From the NCBI RefSeq assembly GCF_030687835.1, contig NZ_CP117449.1, positions 1,860,001 to 1,924,000 of the forward strand: 64,000 nt of DNA, in the 5' to 3' direction. This DNA is from Pseudomonas hefeiensis. GTDB lineage: Bacteria; Pseudomonadota; Gammaproteobacteria; Pseudomonadales; Pseudomonadaceae. Made by a program: the position numbers and the translations under genes. The notes below the pieces were generated by a model, which saw only the letters and a program-made list of their open reading frames with translations, was not told the origin of the DNA and ran no database searches. Of the stretch, positions 1 through 7,978 are shown in pieces. Positions within the stretch are counted from its first letter, which is position 1. The number at the start of each line of letters is the position of its first letter.

Positions 1-2
1 CC

Positions 3-248
3 CGGGCCGTGGGCGCCACATCCGAAGAAGTGCCCGAGTTGAAACTCGCCGAAGAAAAGTTTGCCCGCGCCAGGTCCAACATGGCCGACGAGTCGTTCAA
101 GAAGGCCCGCATGCGCGCCGAGCAAGCCGAACTGGATGCACGCCTGGCCGAAGCGAAGGTGCTGACCCTCAAGAGCGAGGAACACCTGAACGTGCTCAAC
201 ACCCGCATCGAGCGTTTGCGCAAACAGCTGAGGGATGATGCCCAATGA
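3..248 (+). CDS. DUF4398-like protein, 5' end outside window
   Basis: The frame is open from the window edge and ends with TGA at 246-248. The visible ~80 residues are charged and helical, with heptad-like runs (LAEEKFARARSNMADE, AELDARLAEAKVL), as in periplasmic DUF4398 proteins. The stop overlaps the ATG of the next gene (ATGA), so the two are translationally coupled. DUF4398 proteins are often encoded beside OmpA-like lipoproteins in Pseudomonas, which fits this pairing. The signal peptide would lie upstream of the window. The GTG at 9 is probably an internal codon, not the start. Confidence 0.7.
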   Translation, partial: RAVGATSEEVPELKLAEEKFARARSNMADESFKKARMRAEQAELDARLAEAKVLTLKSEEHLNVLNTRIERLRKQLRDDAQ

Positions 249-1054
249 AGCAGTCCCAAGTATTTGGCGGCCTGATCCTCGCAGGCCTGGCCAGCTTGTA
301 CGGTTGCGCGGGTCAGCGCAGCGAGGTGGCGCTGGAAAAGGCGGGTACCGACTTCCAGAAGGTCAAAGAAGATTCCAATGTATTACGTGCCGCGCCCAAG
401 GACGTGATCCGCGCCAGCGAGTCCCTGGCCCGGGCCGATCGCTTGTCCAGCTACTGGGGCAGCGGCGGGGACGTACTGCATTACGCCTACCTGAGCCAGC
501 GCTACAGTGCGATTGCTCGGGAGCACAGCAACCAGGTGCTCAACGAAGAGCGCGCAGCAAAGCTCGAGCTGGAACGCCAGCGCCTGCAACTGGCCCTGCG
601 CGAGTCCAAGCTGCTGAGCGTCCAGCAACAGGGCAAGTGGCTGGAAGAGCAGATCATGGCGATGGCGACCACCCAGACCGATCGCGGCCTGGTGATGACG
701 CTCGGTGACGTGCTGTTCGACACTGGCCAAGCGCAGTTGAAGAACTCGGCTAACCGGGTTGTGCTCAAGATTGTGCAATTCTTGCAGCTCAACCCCAAGC
801 GCGTGGTGCGTATCGAAGGTTACACCGACAGCACTGGCGGCAAGCAGGAGAACCTCAAGCTGTCCCGTAACCGTGCCCAGGCGGTGGCGGACGTGCTGGT
901 GGACTTGGGGATCGACGAAAAGCGTATTCAGGTCGAAGGCTACGGTGATGAGTTCCCGGTCGACGTCAACGCTTCCGAGCGTGGTCGGGCACAGAACCGT
1001 CGGGTTGAAATTGTGTTCTCCGACGAGAAAGGCCAGCTCGGCGCCACCCGCTAA
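245..1054 (+). CDS. OmpA-family lipoprotein
   Basis: Predicted 269-residue peptidoglycan-associating outer-membrane lipoprotein. The N-terminus is a type II signal peptide with a lipobox (LYGC, Cys about residue 21). Residues ~25-150 are a DUF4398-like helical, coiled-coil-prone region. The C-terminal ~115 residues are an OmpA/MotB domain, seen from DVLFDTGQAQL, the IEGYTDSTG motif, LSRNRAQAV and the end motif RAQNRRVEIV. The domain binds diaminopimelate of peptidoglycan in characterised relatives. Overlaps the preceding gene by four bases and is followed by a strong hairpin terminator, so the pair closes an operon. Confidence 0.88.
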   Translation: MKQSQVFGGLILAGLASLYGCAGQRSEVALEKAGTDFQKVKEDSNVLRAAPKDVIRASESLARADRLSSYWGSGGDVLHYAYLSQRYSAIAREHSNQVLNEERAAKLELERQRLQLALRESKLLSVQQQGKWLEEQIMAMATTQTDRGLVMTLGDVLFDTGQAQLKNSANRVVLKIVQFLQLNPKRVVRIEGYTDSTGGKQENLKLSRNRAQAVADVLVDLGIDEKRIQVEGYGDEFPVDVNASERGRAQNRRVEIVFSDEKGQLGATR

Positions 1055-1071
1055 GGGCTGCGTTGCTGGAG

Positions 1072-1108
1072 AACCCGGCCCCCTTCAGAGGTGCCGGGTT
1101 TTTTTTGC
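1072..1108 (+). terminator. Rho-independent terminator after OmpA-family gene
   Basis: The stem AACCCGGC...GCCGGGTT is followed directly by eight T residues, 18 bases after the stop codon of the OmpA-family gene. Confidence 0.9.
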
Positions 1109-1254
1109 CTGCGGATCGGTGATTAATGAGTACAGTTGGGGCTGTCACTGCACTGTATGGTCGAGTAATCTGGCAACTGTCCCCGTACACTTCTAAACTG
1201 TTCCGGTATTGTCTCTCACAAGAATAAAATGCCCGTGAAATCGAGTGCTGCGTC

Positions 1255-2694
1255 ATGACCAACCTCCTGCTCTATCAACGTATTGCCCAACAACTGGCTG
1301 AAGACATCCGGCGTGGTGTGTATCAGCCTGGTGAACGTGTGCCTTCGGTGCGCAAGATGAGCTCGCAGCTCAACGTCAGTCATGCGACGGTGCTGCAGGC
1401 CTACGCCAACCTTGAAGATCAGGGGCTGATCCGCGCGCGGCCACAATCGGGTTACTACGTGCATCAAACCCCGGCCCTGACGGCGCCGACGCCGGACATC
1501 GCCCGGGTCGAGCGTCCGGGGCTGGTCACGCGCAGCAGCATCATCCAGCAGGTATTGGTCGAGTCACGCCGCGAAGGGGTATTTCCCCTGGGCGCGGCGG
1601 TGCCAAGCGTCGACTACCTGCCTGTACGGGCCCTGCACCAGCAATTGGCCAAGGTGACGCGCTTCCACAGCCCGCGGGCGTTCAGCTACATGTTCAGCCC
1701 GGGCTTCGAGCCCCTGCGGCGCCAGGTGGCGATTCGCATGCGCGATGCCGGGGTGGTGGTGGATCCCTCCGAAGTAGTGATCACTCACGGTTGTGTGGAT
1801 GCGCTGCAAATGTCCTTGCGGGTACTGACCCGGCCAGGAGACCTGATCGCCGCCGAATCGCCGACCTACTACGGTTTGCTGCAATTGGCGGATCTGCTGG
1901 GCCTCAAGGTCATCGAGATCCCCAGCGACCCGGTCACCGGCATGAGCCTGGAAGCCCTGCAACTGGCGGCCAACCAGTGGTCGATCAAGGCGTTGGTGCT
2001 GACCACGCGCTTGAGCAATCCCCTTGGCGGGACGATGCCCGAGGAGCGGCAAAAGCAACTGTTGCGCCTGGCTTCGGATTTCGACATCCAGATCGTCGAA
2101 GATGATATTTATGGCGAGTTGATGTTCGAACAGGGACGCACCAAGGCGCTCAAGGCCTATGACCGGTTGGACCGGGTCATCTACTGTTCGAGTTTTTCCA
2201 AGACATTGTCGCCAGGCGTACGTATCGGCTGGATGATCGCTGGCAAGTTCCAGCAGGAAATTCAGCGGCTCCAGACCTTCAGCACGCACTCGGCGTGCAG
2301 CGTCACGCAGATGGGCATCGCGGCGTACCTGGAAAATGGCGGCTATGACCGGCACTTGCGTTATATCCGCCAGGAGTATCGCAAAAACCTCAGCGCCTTT
2401 CAGTTGGCAGTGCAGCAATACTTCCCCGAGGGTACGCAAATGAGCCGTCCCACCGGCGGCTTCATTCTGTGGGTCAGCCTGCCGGGACGGGTCAACACCC
2501 AGGAGTTGCATGTGCGGGCGTTGCAGCAAGGTATCAGCATTGCACCAGGGCTGATTTTCAGTAACACCGAGCAGTTCAACCACTGCATCCGCCTCAATTG
2601 CGGAACGTCCTGGAACCGTGAGGCCGAACGGGCCTTGATGACGCTAGGCCTGCTGGCCACCCAACTGTGCCAGGAGACCGCCAGCGGTTTTTGA
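1255..2694 (+). CDS. MocR-type regulator: GntR HTH plus PLP aminotransferase domain
   Basis: 479 residues. Residues ~5-75 form a GntR winged helix (YQRIAQQLAEDIRRGVYQPG, LPSVRK-type segment, YANLEDQGLI). Residues ~110-465 are a fold-type I aminotransferase domain used as an effector sensor. It contains SNPLGG and the PLP-binding lysine in SSFSKTLSPG (Lys316). MocR/YdcR proteins are usually activators or repressors of an adjacent metabolic gene, but neither neighbour here is an obvious target. The length is normal for the family. The ATG at 1255 begins the HTH directly. The specific ligand cannot be inferred. Confidence 0.88.
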   Translation: MTNLLLYQRIAQQLAEDIRRGVYQPGERVPSVRKMSSQLNVSHATVLQAYANLEDQGLIRARPQSGYYVHQTPALTAPTPDIARVERPGLVTRSSIIQQVLVESRREGVFPLGAAVPSVDYLPVRALHQQLAKVTRFHSPRAFSYMFSPGFEPLRRQVAIRMRDAGVVVDPSEVVITHGCVDALQMSLRVLTRPGDLIAAESPTYYGLLQLADLLGLKVIEIPSDPVTGMSLEALQLAANQWSIKALVLTTRLSNPLGGTMPEERQKQLLRLASDFDIQIVEDDIYGELMFEQGRTKALKAYDRLDRVIYCSSFSKTLSPGVRIGWMIAGKFQQEIQRLQTFSTHSACSVTQMGIAAYLENGGYDRHLRYIRQEYRKNLSAFQLAVQQYFPEGTQMSRPTGGFILWVSLPGRVNTQELHVRALQQGISIAPGLIFSNTEQFNHCIRLNCGTSWNREAERALMTLGLLATQLCQETASGF

Positions 2695-2783
2695 TAGAAA
2701 CGGGTGGACCCGGTCTGATGTGCTTGTCAGCGACGGATTAACAGGCGAGCATGGGGATCTCTGCCGTAAGTGCCGTAGTGTCT

Positions 2784-3260
2784 ATGAAAGCCATTGCTCC
2801 TGCCGCCTGGGTTTTGATCGGCCTGTTGACTGCCTTCCCTTCGGAAGGCGTCGTGGCTGCGTCGGCGCAGGAGAAACCGGCCGCCAGCGCCACTAAAAAC
2901 GCGTCGAAGAAAAAACCGGCAGTTGTTAAAAAAGCGCCCGTAAAAAAAGCCGCAGCAGCGAAGAAAAAACGTGCCCCTGTTGCCTCCAAGAGCACATCTG
3001 CCCGCGAGATCGCCAAGACCCGGTTACCGCCGGCCAAGCTCGACTTGAGCCTGCCTCAAGACATGGTCGAGAATCTACAGCCTCCGGGTACGGTGCCGTT
3101 ACCCAAGCGTGAACCTTTGTTGCCGTCCATGTTTGGGGAAAAACCGGGACCGTTTCAACTCAATGGCCGTTTGCTGAGCAACGAAATGCAGTTGCCGCTG
3201 CGCAATCAAGAGCGCAATGAAGTGGAAGGCGCGGCGCTGGAGTTTGAGTTCAAGCAGTAA
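2784..3260 (+). CDS. Ala/Lys-rich secreted hypothetical protein
   Basis: The start at 2784 gives MKAIAPAAWVLIGLLTAFP, a good Sec signal peptide; an upstream in-frame ATG at 2751 would add 11 residues. The mature N-terminus (~residues 30-75) is a low-complexity lysine/alanine/proline stretch of the kind found in histone-like or IF2-linker segments. The C-terminal ~80 residues (LPPAKLDLSLPQDMVENLQP to FEFKQ) are of ordinary composition and are probably the conserved part. The export signal argues against a translation factor. Function unknown; it sits alone between the MocR regulator and the YkgJ gene. Confidence 0.65.
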   Translation: MKAIAPAAWVLIGLLTAFPSEGVVAASAQEKPAASATKNASKKKPAVVKKAPVKKAAAAKKKRAPVASKSTSAREIAKTRLPPAKLDLSLPQDMVENLQPPGTVPLPKREPLLPSMFGEKPGPFQLNGRLLSNEMQLPLRNQERNEVEGAALEFEFKQ

Positions 3261-3398
3261 TCCTGTGCAGCGAATCGCTGACTGTATGGTCACCCTGTCG
3301 TGATAGAAAAAACACCTGAACGGTAATTTAAAACGAGTGTTTTAGCCGTTACTCTGTATCTGTTACCAATCATTACCTGTCGTGAGGATGTCGTCGTC

Positions 3399-3653
3399 AT
3401 GAAATGCCGTGAAGGCTGTGGCGCCTGCTGCATCGCCCCTTCCATCAGTTCGCCGATTCCTGGCATGCCCCACGGCAAGCCGGCGGGAGAACGTTGCGTG
3501 CAGTTGTCGGTCGATAATCTGTGCCGGATCTTCGGCCAGACGGAACGCCCGGCGGTGTGTTCGGCATTCGAAGCTGACATCGAGGTCTGTGGCAACAGCA
3601 CTGAAGACGCCATCCGGCTGATCGGTTGGTGGGAGCAAATCACGGCAGCGTAA
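3399..3653 (+). CDS. YkgJ-family cysteine-cluster protein
   Basis: 84 residues with the Cys arrangement CREGCGACCIAP near the N-terminus, then ERCVQL, LCRIF and PAVCSAF. Together these form the CxxxCxxCC...C...C pattern of the YkgJ/Fli-B zinc- or iron-sulfur-binding family. Members are short and soluble, with no settled function. A GTGAGGA-like ribosome site lies 12-18 bases before the ATG. The next gene (START domain) begins 40 bases downstream on the same strand and may be co-transcribed. Confidence 0.85.
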   Translation: MKCREGCGACCIAPSISSPIPGMPHGKPAGERCVQLSVDNLCRIFGQTERPAVCSAFEADIEVCGNSTEDAIRLIGWWEQITAA

Positions 3654-3692
3654 TGGGGCAAGTCCGGAACGTCGACAACAAGGAAAATAATT

Positions 3693-4301
3693 ATGGGTTC
3701 GCTGCATCGTATGGCTGTGTTGTGTGGTTTGACCGTGCTGCTGGCAACGGCAACCGTTCAGGCAGAAGACTGGAAAGTCGTCAAGGAAGAGGACGGCATC
3801 AAGGTGTCGCTCAGTGACGTGGCCGGTTCCAAGTACAAGGCCTACCAAGGCGTGACTGTCATGAAAACCACCATGGCCAAGCTGCAAGCGCTTCAGGAGG
3901 ACGTTTCGGCCGCCTGTGCCTGGATTCACGAGTGCAAGAGCCAGGAGCTGCTCAAGCATGAAGGTGACCAGAGCTGGACCTACACCCAGTTCAACACGCC
4001 CTGGCCGGTTACCGCGCGAGACTCGGTGTTGCAAGTGACCACCGTCAAAGGTGCCGATGGCAGCCTGACCCGCAACCTCAAAGGTGTGCCAACGTATTTG
4101 CCTGAAAAAAAGGGGTTTGTGCGGGTCACTCAAGTCGAAGGCTTCTGGAAATTCACGCCCAAGGACGCCGGTCAGATCGAAGTGATCTACCAGGTCCACA
4201 CCGAACCGGGTGGCGATGTTCCTTCCTGGCTGGCCAACAAATTCGTGGTGGATGCACCGTTCAACACCTTGAAAGCCTTGAAAGAACTCGCCGAAAAATA
4301 A
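3693..4301 (+). CDS. START-domain periplasmic protein
   Basis: 202 residues with a Sec signal (ends ...TVQA before EDWKVV). The rest is a single START/SRPBCC lipid-binding fold: WKVVKEEDGIKVSLSDV at the start, the ARDSVLQVTT and GFWKFTPKDAG strands, and a C-terminal helix (NTLKALKELAEK) that typically closes the ligand cavity. Bacterial START proteins bind hydrophobic ligands, but the ligand of this group is not known. A perfect bidirectional hairpin terminator follows. Confidence 0.83.
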   Translation: MGSLHRMAVLCGLTVLLATATVQAEDWKVVKEEDGIKVSLSDVAGSKYKAYQGVTVMKTTMAKLQALQEDVSAACAWIHECKSQELLKHEGDQSWTYTQFNTPWPVTARDSVLQVTTVKGADGSLTRNLKGVPTYLPEKKGFVRVTQVEGFWKFTPKDAGQIEVIYQVHTEPGGDVPSWLANKFVVDAPFNTLKALKELAEK

Positions 4302-4314
4302 TCGTCGGCGTTGC

Positions 4315-4348
4315 ATGAAAAAACCGCCTGTGAGGCGGTTTTTTCATG
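4315..4348 (+). terminator. Palindromic rho-independent terminator
   Basis: ATGAAAAAACCGCC-TGTGA-GGCGGTTTTTTCAT forms a near-perfect hairpin with A and T tracts on both sides. It lies 14 bases after the START-domain gene. Confidence 0.92.
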
Positions 4349-4439
4349 CGTGCCGTCCAACGCCTGAGTGGAACGATTGTTCAGCCCTCAATGTCGAGAT
4401 AAAGGTAAGCCTGGCCCTGAATCGATCAAGGAGACACCG

Positions 4440-4676
4440 ATGCAAAAGTGGGAAATCACTTTCGTTGATGACCACGGCGAAGCCATCGCCGAGCAATTCG
4501 ACTATGACCAGGAGCCCACCATGGAGCAGGCTGCCCAATTGATTCGCCAAAAGCTGCTGCCCGTGCCCACCCAGCTTGATCTCAATGACCTGGAGGGTCG
4601 CACCGCAGACCCCACCGTCAAGAATCTCAAGTCCCAGCACAGTATAGAAATCATCAGCATTACACCGGTTTCATGA
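4440..4676 (+). CDS. Small hypothetical protein (78 aa)
   Basis: The start ATG at 4440 is set by AAGGAGA nine bases upstream; an earlier in-frame ATG at 4368 lacks such a site. The product is a soluble acidic protein (MQKWEITFVDDHGEAIAEQ...) with a beta-strand-rich N-terminus and a helix around MEQAAQLIRQKLL. No family is recognised. It lies after a terminator and has its own upstream region, so it is probably monocistronic. Confidence 0.7.
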   Translation: MQKWEITFVDDHGEAIAEQFDYDQEPTMEQAAQLIRQKLLPVPTQLDLNDLEGRTADPTVKNLKSQHSIEIISITPVS

Positions 4677-4877
4677 AGTCACTGCCTGGCCCCGCTTGGC
4701 AGTGACCACGACTTGCAGCTACTCTGCAATTGAGATCAGCGAAAGGATCGCGTAGGTCCGGTCTTGTCAGCTACATGCTTGTGTCCCGACGGTAATTTGA
4801 TGCCGTATCGCTGCAACCCAAGGGTTGCCCGCACGGGAAGACGGAAAGTCTATCCATCGGTTTGAGGAGGACGTTTC

Positions 4878-5219
4878 ATGAGCACAGCCTATCAAGAAGA
4901 CATCAGCACCAGCGTGCTTCGCCGCATGAAAGAAGGCGGTTTCGATTTCTCACAATTTCATCCCATCGAGTTCTACGCCATTTTCCCGGATGAGGAGCGG
5001 GCGCGCAGGGCAGCAGGTCAATTTCGGGGTGAGTCATTGAATGCACAGATCAGCGCACGGGACGACGGGGCCTGGTCATTGGAGTTGAGCCGGGTGATGT
5101 ACGCCACCTACGATGACATTGGAGACTTCGAACAAAACTTCGAGGCGGTGGTGGAGCCTTTGGGTGGCATCATCGAAGGTTGGGGTGTCAAACAGGAAAT
5201 ACGGCGTCTGCACGCCTGA
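4878..5219 (+). CDS. RraB-like ribonuclease E inhibitor family protein
   Basis: 113 residues. The pattern IEFYAIFPDEERARRAAGQF, a central WSLELSRVMYATYDDIGDFE and the closing GGIIEGWGVK matches the RraB (ribonuclease E regulator) fold, as in Pseudomonas homologues. RraB proteins bind RNase E and alter mRNA decay in enteric bacteria; that role is an assumption here. A strong GAGGAGG site lies about eight bases before the ATG. The ~200-base leader (4677-4877) holds a small perfect hairpin (GCAACCC-AA-GGGTTGC, 4813-4828) but no recognised riboswitch. Confidence 0.8.
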   Translation: MSTAYQEDISTSVLRRMKEGGFDFSQFHPIEFYAIFPDEERARRAAGQFRGESLNAQISARDDGAWSLELSRVMYATYDDIGDFEQNFEAVVEPLGGIIEGWGVKQEIRRLHA

Positions 5220-5315
5220 AAACTCATTCACGCAACCCGAGCAACGGCTGACCTATGTGTCGGCCGTTTTCATAAGGTGTGCTCCTGCAAGGTCACCTCA
5301 GCCACAAAACCGACT

Positions 5316-6128
5316 TCATGGGGCCAACGGCTGTTTACGCCCCGCCATGTGCTTGAGATACCCCACCAGCAGATCCAGCTCCGAATCCGGCAGCACCGTG
5401 GCCGAGAACCCCGGCATCTTCCCTTGGGGCCAGCGACGCAGGCTTTGTGGGTCGCGGATATAGCGCTTGAGGAAATCCCCGGAAAAGTACTCGGTAGGAT
5501 TGAAGGGGATGTTCAGATCCGGGCCAAACTGCGCGTCGCCTGCGCCGTTGAGCCGATGGCAAGCCAGGCAGTTTTTCTGGAACAGTTCAAAGCCCTTATA
5601 GACTGGATCATCCTGAGTCACCGTGGGCGCTGGCAGCAGGGCAGGGAAACGTTCGGCTACCGCTGACAGGCGCTTGATGGTTGCCACCGCGTACGGCCAT
5701 TGTTCGGGGCTGATGTGGCCTGCCTGGGGGTTGGTCCAGACCAGGTAGAACGGCCCGGCGCTACCCTTGCCTTCACCCAGTGGGGGCCAGGGCTGGGTCG
5801 GGTCTTCAATTGCCAGCCAGGCTCGAGCACCGTTGGTGTTGAGTAACGGTGCCGCCGGCAATTCGGCGGCAAATCCGTCCAGCGCCACGGCCTGGAGATG
5901 GTCGTCAGGTTCGACGCCAGCCAACAGCGCTGTCAGCGGCACGGCGCGATAATTCATCGGTTTTTTGTAGGAAACGTCTTCAGCGATCTGGATCGTTCGG
6001 GCTTCAGGATGCTGGAGCAGTTCTTCGGTCTGCCAGGTACGAGCAGTCGTGCCCAGCTCCAGCACCAGCTGCGCGGCAAACAAGGGCGTGCTGAGCAGCA
6101 GCGCCCCGAACACAATGAGAGCTTTCAC
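5316..6128 (-). CDS. c-type cytochrome with N-terminal molybdopterin-oxidoreductase-like domain
   Basis: 270 residues with a Sec signal (MKALIVFGALLLSTPLFAA). Residues ~20-170 resemble the sulfite-oxidase-fold (PF00174-like) domain (VPLTALLAGVEPDD, ...GPFYLVWTNPQAG) but lack an obvious Moco-ligand cysteine. Residues ~175-265 are a class I cytochrome c domain with haem motif CLACH and a distal methionine in GKMPGFSA. It is therefore a periplasmic electron carrier with a possibly cofactor-free accessory domain. No partner oxidoreductase is adjacent. The C-terminal haem assignment is firm; the N-terminal one is moderate. Confidence 0.8.
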   Translation of the reverse strand: MKALIVFGALLLSTPLFAAQLVLELGTTARTWQTEELLQHPEARTIQIAEDVSYKKPMNYRAVPLTALLAGVEPDDHLQAVALDGFAAELPAAPLLNTNGARAWLAIEDPTQPWPPLGEGKGSAGPFYLVWTNPQAGHISPEQWPYAVATIKRLSAVAERFPALLPAPTVTQDDPVYKGFELFQKNCLACHRLNGAGDAQFGPDLNIPFNPTEYFSGDFLKRYIRDPQSLRRWPQGKMPGFSATVLPDSELDLLVGYLKHMAGRKQPLAP

Positions 6129-6263
6129 GAGGATCGTCTTCCATGTCGAGGGAGTGCCGCAAAGGTTGGCACAGCCACCGCGACTCGAACAACGAACTCG
6201 TCACATTTTTTGACGATACAAGCACTACCGCTTGCCGATGATACGGACGTCCACGTGCAGGAC

Positions 6264-6359
6264 TCAGCCGATCATCTTGGTGATATTCGGCACAATCAAC
6301 AGCAGCGTCGTGGCGAAGAGAATGAGTCCGGCTTGGCGAACTTTCGAATGTTTGAACAT
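6264..6359 (-). CDS. 31-residue membrane microprotein
   Basis: MFKHSKVRQAGLILFATTLL followed by LIVPNITKMIG is a basic N-terminus plus one transmembrane helix. It is too short for ordinary ORF cut-offs, but has a purine-rich AAGGCGGG site 6-13 bases upstream and its own spacing from the cytochrome gene. It could be a small inner-membrane subunit or regulator. Function unknown. An in-frame upstream extension to 6452 looks non-coding. Confidence 0.6.
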   Translation of the reverse strand: MFKHSKVRQAGLILFATTLLLIVPNITKMIG

Positions 6360-6745
6360 GGCTGACCCGCCTTTTTTGTTATTTCCTGAGGCCAGCCTGC
6401 ATATCTCCTGACGGCTGGCGTTGCACTTCCTGTCTGACAAGCGCCTCGGCAAAACCCGACGACTATCTTGTACAAGGATTACATTAGGGGCCTCAGCCGC
6501 CTTTACTTAGATCCAATTCGTATCAATTCTCTACCGATCGCTATTAAACGGATATGAGGCCTAGTGCCACCTTCGTGAAGGCCCTTTTGCTAGACACTTT
6601 GCTCACCTGAATCGGTTAACCCGATAGCATGCTACCGTTCGTCTGAGCGTGGCCGTCAACGTCGTTGAGCACTGCGGTCATTGAATCTCGGGCTGCTGGG
6701 CTTATGGTTGGAGCCATTGCATTGTCCCAGTGGTTTGAGGATGTC
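6360..6745. other. Intergenic region upstream of thiolase
   Basis: About 385 bases, AT-richer than the flanking genes, between the divergent microprotein and thiolase genes. It must hold both promoters. No riboswitch, known operator or additional gene could be recognised. Confidence 0.5.
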
Positions 6746-7952
6746 ATGACCGAAGCTTTGATTTTTGACGCATTACGCACCCCCCGTGGCAAGGGCAAGA
6801 CCGATGGTGCTTTGCACAGCGTCAAGCCGGTGAATCTGGTGGGTGGCTTGCTCAATGCCATGCAGCAGCGCATGGGCCTGGACACCAGTCAGGTAGACGA
6901 TATTGTGCTCGGTTGCGTGACGCCGATAGGTGATCAGGGCGCCGACATCGCCAAGACCGCCGCGCTGATTGCCGACTGGGATGTCAGCGTGGCAGGCGTG
7001 CAGCTCAACCGGTTCTGCGCCTCGGGCCTGGAGGCGGTGAACCTGGCGGCCATGAAAGTGCGCTCCGGGTTCGAGGATCTGGTGGTGGCCGGAGGTGTTG
7101 AATCCATGTCTCGCGTGCCTATGGGCAGCGACGGCGGTGCTTGGGCGCTTGACCCCCAATCCAACCTGCAGGGCCACTTCACGCCTCAGGGGATCGGCGC
7201 TGACCTGATCGCAACCCTGGAGGGCTTCAGTCGCGAGGACGTCGATGCGTTCGCGCTGCACTCCCAGCAAAAGGCCGCCCGGGCCCGGGCCGACGGCTCG
7301 TTCAACAAATCCCTGGTGGCGGTTCGGGATCAGAACGGCATCGTGCTGCTGGATCATGACGAATTTATCCGTGCTGACTCGACCCTGGAGGGCCTGGGCA
7401 AGCTCAAACCAAGCTTCGAAGCCATGGGCCAGATGGGCTTCGACGCTACGGCGCTGCGGGTCTACAGCCATGTGGAACGGATCCACCATGTCCACACGCC
7501 GGGCAACAGTTCCGGCATCGTCGATGGGGGCGGCGCTGATGCTGATCGGTTCCGAAGCCAAGGGGCAGGCGCTGGGGCTGCAACCGCGGGCGCGGATTGT
7601 CGCCACGGCTGTCACCAGCACTGATCCGACCATCATGCTCACCGGCCCGGCGCCGGCTACCCGCAAGGCTCTGGTCAAGGCTGGGCTGCGGGTGGAGGAC
7701 ATCGACCTGTTCGAAGTCAACGAAGCGTTCGCCTCAGTGGTGCTCAAGTTCATCAAAGACATGGCCATCGACCCCGCCAAGGTCAACGTCAACGGCGGCT
7801 CCATCGCCATGGGGCATCCTTTGGGGGCTACAGGCTGCGCAATCCTCGGCACCTTGCTCGATGAGTTGGAGGCGCGTCGCCTGCGTTATGGCCTGGCGAC
7901 CCTGTGTGTCGGCGGCGGCATGGGCATTGCCACCGTTATCGAACGTCTCTGA
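6746..7952 (+). pseudogene. Acetyl-CoA C-acyltransferase (thiolase), frameshifted
   Basis: Thiolase of the beta-oxidation type. The first frame (6746 to ~7530) runs from [18 protein letters not shown] through the acylation Cys in [12 protein letters not shown] (Cys91). The second frame (~7527-7952) carries [15 protein letters not shown] and the second catalytic Cys in LCVGGGMG. Homology switches frame at a run of five G (7526-7530): removing one G gives a continuous 401-codon enzyme. All catalytic residues are present, so the break is either a recent inactivating mutation or a sequencing error. The start is ATG at 6746 with GAGG upstream. It is paired with the downstream FadJ-like gene. Confidence 0.88.
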
Positions 7953-7978
7953 GCCCCCGACTTCAAGGAATACTTTTC

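Noticed and set aside
2751..2783. Upstream ATG as start of the Ala/Lys-rich protein
   Set aside because: The downstream ATG at 2784 gives a much better signal peptide; the extra 11 residues do not look conserved.
3310..3345. AAAACAC/GTGTTTT inverted repeat before ykgJ-like gene
   Set aside because: The loop is ~20 bases and the stem is AT-rich; too weak for a terminator or operator call.
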